From assembly GCA_963693305.1 (NCBI GenBank), contig OY855903.1, forward strand, positions 31,277,598 through 31,341,597: a DNA stretch of 64,000 nucleotides. The letters are read 5' to 3'. The stretch is from Meandrina meandrites (Eukaryota; Cnidaria; Anthozoa; Scleractinia; Meandrinidae). Made by a program: the position numbers and the translations under genes. Positions within the stretch are counted from its first letter, which is position 1. Each line of letters starts with the position of its first letter. Below are positions 50,921 to 62,510 of the stretch, in pieces. The notes below the pieces were generated by a model that made no database searches, was not told where the DNA came from, and saw only the letters and a program-made list of their open reading frames with translations.

Positions 50921-53520
50921 TCCCCGAGCTCAGATCATGAGAAAATCAATTTTTACGGCCGAATCGCAATTTTCATGAAATTGGGTGCTCACTGCCCAAA
51001 TCGGCGCACAAGCGGTCCCCCAGCTCAGATCATGAGAAAATCAATTTTTACGGCCGAATCGCAATTTTCACGAAATTGGGTGCTCACTGCCCAAATCGTC
51101 GCCCAAGCGGTCCCCGAGCTCAGATCATGAGAAAATCAATTTTTACGGCCGAATCGCAATTTTCATGAAATTGGGTTTTCACTGCCCAAATCGGCGCACA
51201 AGCGGTCCCCGAGCTCAGATCATGAGAAAATCAGTTTTTACTGCCGAATCGCAATTTTCATGAAATTGGGTGCTGACTGCCAAAATCGGCGCACAAGCGG
51301 TCCCCGAGCTCAGATCATGAGAAAATCAATTTTTACGGCCGAATCGCACTTTTCATGAAATTGGGTGCTGACTGCCAAAATCGGCGCACAAGCGGTCCCC
51401 GAGCTCAGATCATGAGAAAATCAATTTTTACGGCCGAATCGCAATTTTCATGAAATTGGGTTTTCACTGCCCAAATCGGCGCACAAGCGGTCCCCGAGCT
51501 CAGATCATGAGAAAATCAGTTTTTACTGCCGAATCGCAATTTTCATGAAATTGGGTGCTCACTGCCCAAATCGGCGCATGAGCGGTCCCCGAGCTCAGAT
51601 CATGAGAAAATCAATTTTTACTGCTGAATCGCAATTTTCATGAAATTGGGTGCTCACTGCCCAAATCGGCGCACAAGCGGTCCCCGAGCTCAGATCATGA
51701 GAAAATCAATTTTTACGGCCGAATGGCAATTTTCATGAAATTGGGTGCTAACTGCCAAAATCGGCGCACAAGCGGTCCCCGAGCTCAGATCATGAGAAAA
51801 TCAATTTTTACGGCCGAATCGCAATTTTCATGAAATTGGGTGCTCACTACCCAAATCGGTGCACAAGCGGTCCCCGAGCTCAGATCATGAGAAAATCAAT
51901 TTTTACGGCCGAATCGCAATTTTCATGAAATTGGGTGCTCACTGCCCAAATCGTCGCCCAAGCGGTCCCGGAGCTCAGATCATGAGAAAATCAATTTTTA
52001 CGGCCAAATCGCAATTTTCATGAAATTGGGTGCTCACTACCCAAATCGGCGCCCAAGCGGTCCCGGAGCTCAGATTATGAGAAAATCAATTTTTATGGCC
52101 GAATCGCTATTTTCATGAAATTGGGTGCTCACTGCCCAAATCGTCGCCCAAGCGGTCCCCGAGCTCAGATCATGAGAAAATCAATTTTTACGGCCGAATC
52201 GCAATTTTCATGAAATTGGGTGCTCACTACCCAAATCGGTGCACAAGTGGTCCCCCAACTCAGATCATGAGAAAATGAATTTTTACGGCCGAATCGCAAT
52301 TTTCATGAAATTGGGTGGTCACTGCCCAAATCGTTGCACAAGCGGTCCCCGAGCTCAGATCATGAGAAAATCAATTTTTACGGCCGAATCGCAATTTTCA
52401 TGAAATTGGGTGGTCACTGCCCAAATCGTTGCACAAGCGGTCCCCGAGCTCAGATCATGAGAAAATCAATTTTTACGGCCGAATCGCAATTTTCATGAAA
52501 TTGGGTGCTCACTGCCCAAATCGTCGCCCAAGCGGTCCCGGAGCTCAGATCATGAGAAAATCAATTTTTACGGCCGAATCGCAATTTTCATGAAATTGGG
52601 TGCTCACTACCCAAATCGGCGCCCAAGCGGTCCCGGAGCTCAGATTATGAGAAAATCAATTTTTATGGCCGAATCGCTATTTTCATGAAATTGGGTGCTC
52701 ACTGCCCAAATCGTCGCCCAAGCGGTCCCCGAGCTCAGATCATGAGAAAATCAATTTTTACGGCCGAATCGCAATTTTCATGAAATTGGGTGCTCACTAC
52801 CCAAATCGGTGCACAAGTGGTCCCCCAACTCAGATCATGAGAAAATCAATTTTTACGGCCGAATCGCAATTTTCATGAAATTGGGTGGTCACTGCCCAAA
52901 TCGGTGCACAAGCGGTCCCCGAGCTCAGATCATGAGAAAATCAATTTTTACGGCCGAATCGCAATTTTCATGAAATTGGGTGCTCACTGCCCAAATCGGC
53001 GCACAAGCGGTCCCCGAGCTCAGATCATGAGAAAATCAATTTTTACGGCCGAATGGCAATTTTCATGAAATTGGGTGCTGACTGCCAAAATCGGCGCACA
53101 AGCGGTCCCCGAGCTCAGATCATGAGAAAATCAATTTTTACGGCCGAATCGCAATTTTCATGAAATTGGGTGCTCACTACCCAAATCGGTGCACAAGCGG
53201 TCCCCGAGCTCAGATCATGAGAAAATCAATTTTTACGGCCGAATCGCAATTTTCATGAAATTGGGTGCTCACTGCCCAAATCGGCGCACAAGCGGTCCCC
53301 GAGCTCAGATCATTAGAAAATCAATTTTTACGGCCGAATCGCAATTTTCATGAAATTGGGTGCTCACTACCCAAATCGGTGCACAAGCGGTCCCCGAGCT
53401 CAGATCATGAGAAAATCAATTTTTACGGCCGAATCGCAATTTTCATGAAATTGGGTGCTCACTACCCAAATCGGCGCCCAAGCGCTCCCGGAGCTCAGAT
53501 TATGAGAAAATCAATTTTTA
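50921..53520. repeat. Duplicated 2.6-kb segment, copy 1
   Basis: This matches 56431-59030 at an offset of 5510 bp (58 monomers). Shared private variants are TTGGGTGCTA (51741 and 57251), CGGCCAAATC (52001 and 57511), and TCGTTGCACA in two successive monomers (52331/52426 and 57841/57936). Differences I noticed are C instead of T near 51071 (TTCACGAAA) and TGGTC versus TGCTC near 52318/57828. The match ends at 53521 (ACGGCC here, ATGGCC at 59031). Confidence 0.87.
51871..52915. repeat. 475-bp unit in tandem, with one extra monomer
   Basis: This is the same 5-monomer series as 1426-2375, but the final TTGGGTGGTC/TCGTTGCACA monomer is doubled (near 52311 and 52406). The AGTGGTCCCCC markers are therefore 570 rather than 475 bp apart (about 52246 and 52816). 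It recurs at 57381-58425. Confidence 0.83.
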
Positions 53521-53675
53521 CGGCCGAATCGCTATTTTCATGAAATTGGGTGCTCACTGCCCAAATCGTCGCCCAAGCGGTCCCGGAGCTCAGATCATGA
53601 GAAAATCAATTTTTACGGCCGAATCGCAATTTTCATGAAATTGGGTTCTCACTGCCCAAATCGGCGCACAAGCGG

Positions 53676-54245
53676 TCCCCGAGCTCAGATCATGAGAAAA
53701 TCAATTTTTACGGCCGAATCGCAATTTTCATGAAATTGGGTGCTCACTGCCCAAATCGGCGCATGAGCGGTCCCCAAGCTCAGATCATGAGAAAATCAAT
53801 TTTTACGGCCGAATCGCAATTTTCATGAAATTGGGTGCTCACTGCCCAAATCGGCGCACAAGCGGTCCCCGAGCTCAGATCATGAGAAAATCAATTTTTA
53901 CGGCCGAATCGCAATTTTCATGAAATTGGGTGCTGACTGCCAAAATCGGCGCACAAGCGGTCCCCGATCTCAGATCATGAGAAAATCAATTTTTACGGCC
54001 GAATCGCAATTTTCATGAAATTGGGTGCTCACTGCCCAAATCGGCGCATGAGCGGTCCCCAAGCTCAGATCATGAGAAAATCAATTTTTACGGCCGAATC
54101 GCAATTTTCATGAAATTGGGTGCTCACTGCCCAAATCGGCGCACAAGCGGTCCCCGAGCTCAGATCATGAGAAAATCAATTTTTACGGCCGAATCGCAAT
54201 TTTCATGAAATTGGGTGCTGACTGCCAAAATCGGCGCACAAGCGG
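53676..54245. repeat. 285-bp (3-monomer) unit, two tandem copies
   Basis: The trio at 53676-53960 (GCATGAGCGG monomer, consensus-like monomer, ACTGCCAAAA monomer followed by TCCCCGATCT) is repeated at 53961-54245. GATCTC occurs at 53966 and 54251 and TCCCCAAGCT at 53771 and 54056, both 285 bp apart. The related region at 60.0-60.4 kb has only one trio, so this is a small local expansion. Confidence 0.87.
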
Positions 54246-56430
54246 TCCCCGATCTCAGATCATGAGAAAATCAATTTTTACGGCCGAATCGCAATTTTCA
54301 TGAAATTGGGTGCTCACTACCCAAATCGGTGCACAAGCGGTCCCCGAGCTCAGATCATGAGAAAATCAATTTTTACGGCCGAATCGCAATTTTCATGAAA
54401 TTGGGTTCTCACTGCCCAAATCGGCGCACAAGCGGTCCCCGAGCTCAGATCATGAGAAAATCAATTTTTACGGCCGAATCGCAATTTTCATGAAATTGGG
54501 TGCTCACTGCCCAAATCGGCGCATGAGCGGTCCCCGAGCTCAGATCATGAGAAAATCAATTTTTACTGCCGAATCGCAATTTTCATGAAATTGGGTGCTC
54601 ACTGCCCAAATCGGCGCACAAGCGGTCCCCGAGCTCAGATCATGAGAAAATCAATTTTTACGGCCGAATGGCAATTTTCATGAAATTGGGTGCTGACTGC
54701 CAAAATCGGCGCACAAGCGGTCCCCGAGCTCAGATCATGAGAAAATCAATTTTTACGGCCGAATCGCAATTTTAATGAAATTGGGTGCTCACTGCCCAAA
54801 TCGGCGCCCAAGCGGTCCCTGAGCTCAGATCATGAGAAAATAAATTTTTCCGGCCGAATCGCAATTTTCATGAAATTGGGTGCTCACTGCCCAAATCGGC
54901 GCACAAGCGGTCCCCGAGCTCAGATCATGAGAAAATCAATTTTTACGGCCGAATCGCAATTTTCATGAAATTGGGTGCTCACTGCCCAAATCGGCGCATG
55001 AGCGGTCCCCGAGCTCAGATCATGAGAAAATCAATTTTTACTGCTGAATCGCAATTTTCATGAAATTGGGTGCTCACTGCCCAAATCGGCGCACAAGCGG
55101 TCCCCGAGCTCAGATCATGAGAAAATCAATTTTTACGGCCGAATCGCAATTTTCATGAAATTGGGTGCTCACTACCCAAATCGGTGCACAAGCGGTCCCC
55201 GAGCTCAGATCATGAGAAAATCAATTTTTACGGCCGAATCGCAATTTTCATGAAATTGGGTGCTCACTGCCCAAATCGTCGCCCAAGCGGTCCCGGAGCT
55301 CAGATCATGAGAAAATCAATTTTTACGGCCGAATCGCAATTTTCATGAAATTGGGTGCTCACTACCCAAATCGGCGCCCAAGCGGTCCCGGAGCTCAGAT
55401 TATGAGAAAATCAATTTTTATGGCCGAATCGCTATTTTCATGAAATTGGGTGCTCACTGCCCAAATCGTCGCCCAAGCGGTCCCCGAGCTCAGATCATGA
55501 GAAAATCAATTTTTACGGCCGAATCGCAATTTTCATGAAATTGGGTGCTCACTACCCAAATCGGTGCACAAGTGGTCCCCCAACTCAGATCATGAGAAAA
55601 TCAATTTTTACGGCCGAATCGCAATTTTCATGAAATTGGGTGGTCACTGCCCAAATCGGTGCACAAGCGGTCCCCGAGCTCAGATCATGAGAAAATCAAT
55701 TTTTACGGCCGAATCGCAATTTTCATGAAATTGGGTGCTCACTGCCCAAATCGTCGCCCAAGCGGTCCCGGAGCTCAGATCATGAGAAAATCAATTTTTA
55801 CGGCCGAATCGCAATTTTCATGAAATTGGGTGCTCACTACCCAAATCGGCGCCCAAGCGGTCCCGGAGCTCAGATTATGAGAAAATCAATTTTTATGGCC
55901 GAGTCGCTATTTTCATGAAATTGGGTGCTCACTGCCCAAATCGTCGCCCAAGCGGTCCCCGAGCTCAGATCATGAGAAAATCAATTTTTACGGCCGAATC
56001 GCAATTTTCATGAAATTGGGTGCTCACTACCCAAATCGGTGCACAAGTGGTCCCCCAACTCAGATCATGAGAAAATCAATTTTTACGGCCGAATCGCAAT
56101 TTTCATGAAATTGGGTGGTCACTGCCCAAATCGGTGCACAAGCGGTCCCCGAGCTCAGATCATGAGAAAATCAATTTTTACGGCCGAATCGCAATTTTCA
56201 TGAAATTGGGTGCTCACTGCCCAAATCGGCGCACAAGCGGTCCCCGAGCTCAGATCATGAGAAAATCAATTTTTACGGCCGAATGGCAATTTTCATGAAA
56301 TTGGGTGCTGACTGCCAAAATCGGCGCACAAGCGGTCCCCGAGCTCAGATCATGAGAAAATCAATTTTTACGGCCGAATCGCAATTTTCATGAAATTGGG
56401 TGCTCACTACCCAAATCGGTGCACAAGCGG
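54001..56430. repeat. Duplicated 2.4-kb segment, copy 1
   Basis: This matches 60081-62510 at an offset of 6080 bp (64 monomers). Shared markers are the TTTTAATGAAA monomer (54772/60852), AGCGGTCCCT (54811/60891), ACTGCTGAATC (about 55041/61121) and the double 475-bp unit (55196-56145). Differences I noticed are GGCGCACAAG versus GGCGCAAAAG (near 54619/60699), TTTTACGG versus TTTTCCGG (near 54470/60550) and GAGTCGCT versus GAATCGCT (near 55901/61981). To the left, 53466-53960 instead matches at 6365 bp because of the extra 285-bp trio. Confidence 0.86.
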
Positions 56431-59030
56431 TCCCCGAGCTCAGATCATGAGAAAATCAATTTTTACGGCCGAATCGCAATTTTCATGAAATTGGGTGCTC
56501 ACTGCCCAAATCGGCGCACAAGCGGTCCCCCAGCTCAGATCATGAGAAAATCAATTTTTACGGCCGAATCGCAATTTTCATGAAATTGGGTGCTCACTGC
56601 CCAAATCGTCGCCCAAGCGGTCCCCGAGCTCAGATCATGAGAAAATCAATTTTTACGGCCGAATCGCAATTTTCATGAAATTGGGTTTTCACTGCCCAAA
56701 TCGGCGCACAAGCGGTCCCCGAGCTCAGATCATGAGAAAATCAGTTTTTACTGCCGAATCGCAATTTTCATGAAATTGGGTGCTGACTGCCAAAATCGGC
56801 GCACAAGCGGTCCCCGAGCTCAGATCATGAGAAAATCAATTTTTACGGCCGAATCGCACTTTTCATGAAATTGGGTGCTGACTGCCAAAATCGGCGCACA
56901 AGCGGTCCCCGAGCTCAGATCATGAGAAAATCAATTTTTACGGCCGAATCGCAATTTTCATGAAATTGGGTTTTCACTGCCCAAATCGGCGCACAAGCGG
57001 TCCCCGAGCTCAGATCATGAGAAAATCAGTTTTTACTGCCGAATCGCAATTTTCATGAAATTGGGTGCTCACTGCCCAAATCGGCGCATGAGCGGTCCCC
57101 GAGCTCAGATCATGAGAAAATCAATTTTTACTGCTGAATCGCAATTTTCATGAAATTGGGTGCTCACTGCCCAAATCGGCGCACAAGCGGTCCCCGAGCT
57201 CAGATCATGAGAAAATCAATTTTTACGGCCGAATGGCAATTTTCATGAAATTGGGTGCTAACTGCCAAAATCGGCGCACAAGCGGTCCCCGAGCTCAGAT
57301 CATGAGAAAATCAATTTTTACGGCCGAATCGCAATTTTCATGAAATTGGGTGCTCACTACCCAAATCGGTGCACAAGCGGTCCCCGAGCTCAGATCATGA
57401 GAAAATCAATTTTTACGGCCGAATCGCAATTTTCATGAAATTGGGTGCTCACTGCCCAAATCGTCGCCCAAGCGGTCCCGGAGCTCAGATCATGAGAAAA
57501 TCAATTTTTACGGCCAAATCGCAATTTTCATGAAATTGGGTGCTCACTACCCAAATCGGCGCCCAAGCGGTCCCGGAGCTCAGATTATGAGAAAATCAAT
57601 TTTTATGGCCGAATCGCTATTTTCATGAAATTGGGTGCTCACTGCCCAAATCGTCGCCCAAGCGGTCCCCGAGCTCAGATCATGAGAAAATCAATTTTTA
57701 CGGCCGAATCGCAATTTTCATGAAATTGGGTGCTCACTACCCAAATCGGTGCACAAGTGGTCCCCCAACTCAGATCATGAGAAAATGAATTTTTACGGCC
57801 GAATCGCAATTTTCATGAAATTGGGTGCTCACTGCCCAAATCGTTGCACAAGCGGTCCCCGAGCTCAGATCATGAGAAAATCAATTTTTACGGCCGAATC
57901 GCAATTTTCATGAAATTGGGTGGTCACTGCCCAAATCGTTGCACAAGCGGTCCCCGAGCTCAGATCATGAGAAAATCAATTTTTACGGCCGAATCGCAAT
58001 TTTCATGAAATTGGGTGCTCACTGCCCAAATCGTCGCCCAAGCGGTCCCGGAGCTCAGATCATGAGAAAATCAATTTTTACGGCCGAATCGCAATTTTCA
58101 TGAAATTGGGTGCTCACTACCCAAATCGGCGCCCAAGCGGTCCCGGAGCTCAGATTATGAGAAAATCAATTTTTATGGCCGAATCGCTATTTTCATGAAA
58201 TTGGGTGCTCACTGCCCAAATCGTCGCCCAAGCGGTCCCCGAGCTCAGATCATGAGAAAATCAATTTTTACGGCCGAATCGCAATTTTCATGAAATTGGG
58301 TGCTCACTACCCAAATCGGTGCACAAGTGGTCCCCCAACTCAGATCATGAGAAAATCAATTTTTACGGCCGAATCGCAATTTTCATGAAATTGGGTGGTC
58401 ACTGCCCAAATCGGTGCACAAGCGGTCCCCGAGCTCAGATCATGAGAAAATCAATTTTTACGGCCGAATCGCAATTTTCATGAAATTGGGTGCTCACTGC
58501 CCAAATCGGCGCACAAGCGGTCCCCGAGCTCAGATCATGAGAAAATCAATTTTTACGGCCGAATGGCAATTTTCATGAAATTGGGTGCTGACTGCCAAAA
58601 TCGGCGCACAAGCGGTCCCCGAGCTCAGATCATGAGAAAATCAATTTTTACGGCCGAATCGCAATTTTCATGAAATTGGGTGCTCACTACCCAAATCGGT
58701 GCACAAGCGGTCCCCGAGCTCAGATCATGAGAAAATCAATTTTTACGGCCGAATCGCAATTTTCATGAAATTGGGTGCTCACTGCCCAAATCGGCGCACA
58801 AGCGGTCCCCGAGCTCAGATCATTAGAAAATCAATTTTTACGGCCGAATCGCAATTTTCATGAAATTGGGTGCTCACTACCCAAATCGGTGCACAAGCGG
58901 TCCCCGAGCTCAGATCATGAGAAAATCAATTTTTACGGCCGAATCGCAATTTTCATGAAATTGGGTGCTCACTACCCAAATCGGCGCCCAAGCGCTCCCG
59001 GAGCTCAGATTATGAGAAAATCAATTTTTA
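56431..59030. repeat. Duplicated 2.6-kb segment, copy 2
   Basis: This is the counterpart of 50921-53520 at +5510 bp, with the same TTGGGTGCTA, CGGCCAAATC and double TCGTTGCACA markers. Right after it, at 59031, the AGCGCTCCCGG monomer is followed by an ATGGCC/CGCTATTTT monomer, which elsewhere follows AGCGGTCCCGG; this is a hybrid junction. Confidence 0.87.
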
Positions 59031-60080
59031 TGGCCGAATCGCTATTTTCATGAAATTGGGTGCTCACTGCCCAAATCGTCGCCCAAGCGGTCCCCGAGCT
59101 CAGATCATGAGAAAATCAATTTTTACGGCCGAATCGCAATTTTCATGAAATTGGGTGCTCACTACCCAAATCGGTGCACAAGTGGTCCCCCAACTCAGAT
59201 CATGAGAAAATCAATTTTTACGGCCGAATCGCAATTTTCATGAAATTGGGTGGTCACTGCCCAAATCGGTGCACAAGCGGTCCCCGAGCTCAGATCATGA
59301 GAAAATCAATTTTTACGGCCGAATCGCAATTTTCATGAAATTGGGTGCTCACTGCCCAAATCGGCGCACAAGCGGTCCCCGAGCTCAGATCATGAGAAAA
59401 TCAATTTTTACGGCCGAATGGCAATTTTCATGAAATTGGGTGCTGACTGCCAAAATCGGCGCACAAGCGGTCCCCGAGCTCAGATCATGAGAAAATCAAT
59501 TTTTACGGCCGAATCGCAATTTTCATGAAATTGGGTGCTCACTACCCAAATCGGTGCACAAGCGGTCCCCGAGCTCAGATCATGAGAAAATCAATTTTTA
59601 CGGCCGAATCGCAATTTTCATGAAATTGGGTGCTCACTGCCCAAATCGGCGCACAAGCGGTCCCCGAGCTCAGATCATTAGAAAATCAATTTTTACGGCC
59701 GAATCGCAATTTTCATGAAATTGGGTGCTCACTACCCAAATCGGTGCACAAGCGGTCCCCGAGCTCAGATCATGAGAAAATCAATTTTTACGGCCGAATC
59801 GCAATTTTCATGAAATTGGGTGCTCACTACCCAAATCGGCGCCCAAGCGCTCCCGGAGCTCAGATTATGAGAAAATCAATTTTTACGGCCGAATCGCTAT
59901 TTTCATGAAATTGGGTGCTCACTGCCCAAATCGTCGCCCAAGCGGTCCCGGAGCTCAGATCATGAGAAAATCAATTTTTACGGCCGAATCGCAATTTTCA
60001 TGAAATTGGGTTCTCACTGCCCAAATCGGCGCACAAGCGGTCCCCGAGCTCAGATCATGAGAAAATCAATTTTTACGGCC
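59031..60080. repeat. Satellite monomers at a hybrid junction
   Basis: These are about eleven monomers. The CATTAGA to AGCGCTCCCGG series occurs at 58.8-59.0 kb and again at 59.6-59.9 kb, 855 bp (nine monomers) apart. Between them lies one pass through the ATGGCC, AGTGGTCCCCC, TGGTC, GAATGGCAAT and ACTACCC types. No gene is present. Confidence 0.76.
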
Positions 60081-62510
60081 GAATCGCAATTTTCATGAAA
60101 TTGGGTGCTCACTGCCCAAATCGGCGCATGAGCGGTCCCCAAGCTCAGATCATGAGAAAATCAATTTTTACGGCCGAATCGCAATTTTCATGAAATTGGG
60201 TGCTCACTGCCCAAATCGGCGCACAAGCGGTCCCCGAGCTCAGATCATGAGAAAATCAATTTTTACGGCCGAATCGCAATTTTCATGAAATTGGGTGCTG
60301 ACTGCCAAAATCGGCGCACAAGCGGTCCCCGATCTCAGATCATGAGAAAATCAATTTTTACGGCCGAATCGCAATTTTCATGAAATTGGGTGCTCACTAC
60401 CCAAATCGGTGCACAAGCGGTCCCCGAGCTCAGATCATGAGAAAATCAATTTTTACGGCCGAATCGCAATTTTCATGAAATTGGGTTCTCACTGCCCAAA
60501 TCGGCGCACAAGCGGTCCCCGAGCTCAGATCATGAGAAAATCAATTTTTCCGGCCGAATCGCAATTTTCATGAAATTGGGTGCTCACTGCCCAAATCGGC
60601 GCATGAGCGGTCCCCGAGCTCAGATCATGAGAAAATCAATTTTTACTGCCGAATCGCAATTTTCATGAAATTGGGTGCTCACTGCCCAAATCGGCGCAAA
60701 AGCGGTCCCCGAGCTCAGATCATGAGAAAATCAATTTTTACGGCCGAATGGCAATTTTCATGAAATTGGGTGCTGACTGCCAAAATCGGCGCACAAGCGG
60801 TCCCCGAGCTCAGATCATGAGAAAATCAATTTTTACGGCCGAATCGCAATTTTAATGAAATTGGGTGCTCACTGCCCAAATCGGCGCCCAAGCGGTCCCT
60901 GAGCTCAGATCATGAGAAAATAAATTTTTCCGGCCGAATCGCAATTTTCATGAAATTGGGTGCTCACTGCCCAAATCGGCGCACAAGCGGTCCCCGAGCT
61001 CAGATCATGAGAAAATCAATTTTTACGGCCGAATCGCAATTTTCATGAAATTGGGTGCTCACTGCCCAAATCGGCGCATGAGCGGTCCCCGAGCTCAGAT
61101 CATGAGAAAATCAATTTTTACTGCTGAATCGCAATTTTCATGAAATTGGGTGCTCACTGCCCAAATCGGCGCACAAGCGGTCCCCGAGCTCAGATCATGA
61201 GAAAATCAATTTTTACGGCCGAATCGCAATTTTCATGAAATTGGGTGCTCACTACCCAAATCGGTGCACAAGCGGTCCCCGAGCTCAGATCATGAGAAAA
61301 TCAATTTTTACGGCCGAATCGCAATTTTCATGAAATTGGGTGCTCACTGCCCAAATCGTCGCCCAAGCGGTCCCGGAGCTCAGATCATGAGAAAATCAAT
61401 TTTTACGGCCGAATCGCAATTTTCATGAAATTGGGTGCTCACTACCCAAATCGGCGCCCAAGCGGTCCCGGAGCTCAGATTATGAGAAAATCAATTTTTA
61501 TGGCCGAATCGCTATTTTCATGAAATTGGGTGCTCACTGCCCAAATCGTCGCCCAAGCGGTCCCCGAGCTCAGATCATGAGAAAATCAATTTTTACGGCC
61601 GAATCGCAATTTTCATGAAATTGGGTGCTCACTACCCAAATCGGTGCACAAGTGGTCCCCCAACTCAGATCATGAGAAAATCAATTTTTACGGCCGAATC
61701 GCAATTTTCATGAAATTGGGTGGTCACTGCCCAAATCGGTGCACAAGCGGTCCCCGAGCTCAGATCATGAGAAAATCAATTTTTACGGCCGAATCGCAAT
61801 TTTCATGAAATTGGGTGCTCACTGCCCAAATCGTCGCCCAAGCGGTCCCGGAGCTCAGATCATGAGAAAATCAATTTTTACGGCCGAATCGCAATTTTCA
61901 TGAAATTGGGTGCTCACTACCCAAATCGGCGCCCAAGCGGTCCCGGAGCTCAGATTATGAGAAAATCAATTTTTATGGCCGAATCGCTATTTTCATGAAA
62001 TTGGGTGCTCACTGCCCAAATCGTCGCCCAAGCGGTCCCCGAGCTCAGATCATGAGAAAATCAATTTTTACGGCCGAATCGCAATTTTCATGAAATTGGG
62101 TGCTCACTACCCAAATCGGTGCACAAGTGGTCCCCCAACTCAGATCATGAGAAAATCAATTTTTACGGCCGAATCGCAATTTTCATGAAATTGGGTGGTC
62201 ACTGCCCAAATCGGTGCACAAGCGGTCCCCGAGCTCAGATCATGAGAAAATCAATTTTTACGGCCGAATCGCAATTTTCATGAAATTGGGTGCTCACTGC
62301 CCAAATCGGCGCACAAGCGGTCCCCGAGCTCAGATCATGAGAAAATCAATTTTTACGGCCGAATGGCAATTTTCATGAAATTGGGTGCTGACTGCCAAAA
62401 TCGGCGCACAAGCGGTCCCCGAGCTCAGATCATGAGAAAATCAATTTTTACGGCCGAATCGCAATTTTCATGAAATTGGGTGCTCACTACCCAAATCGGT
62501 GCACAAGCGG
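60081..62510. repeat. Duplicated 2.4-kb segment, copy 2
   Basis: This is the counterpart of 54001-56430 at +6080 bp. It also matches 286-2660 at an offset of 59850 bp, so the same arrangement is present three times in the window. The double 475-bp unit is at 61276-62225. Confidence 0.86.
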
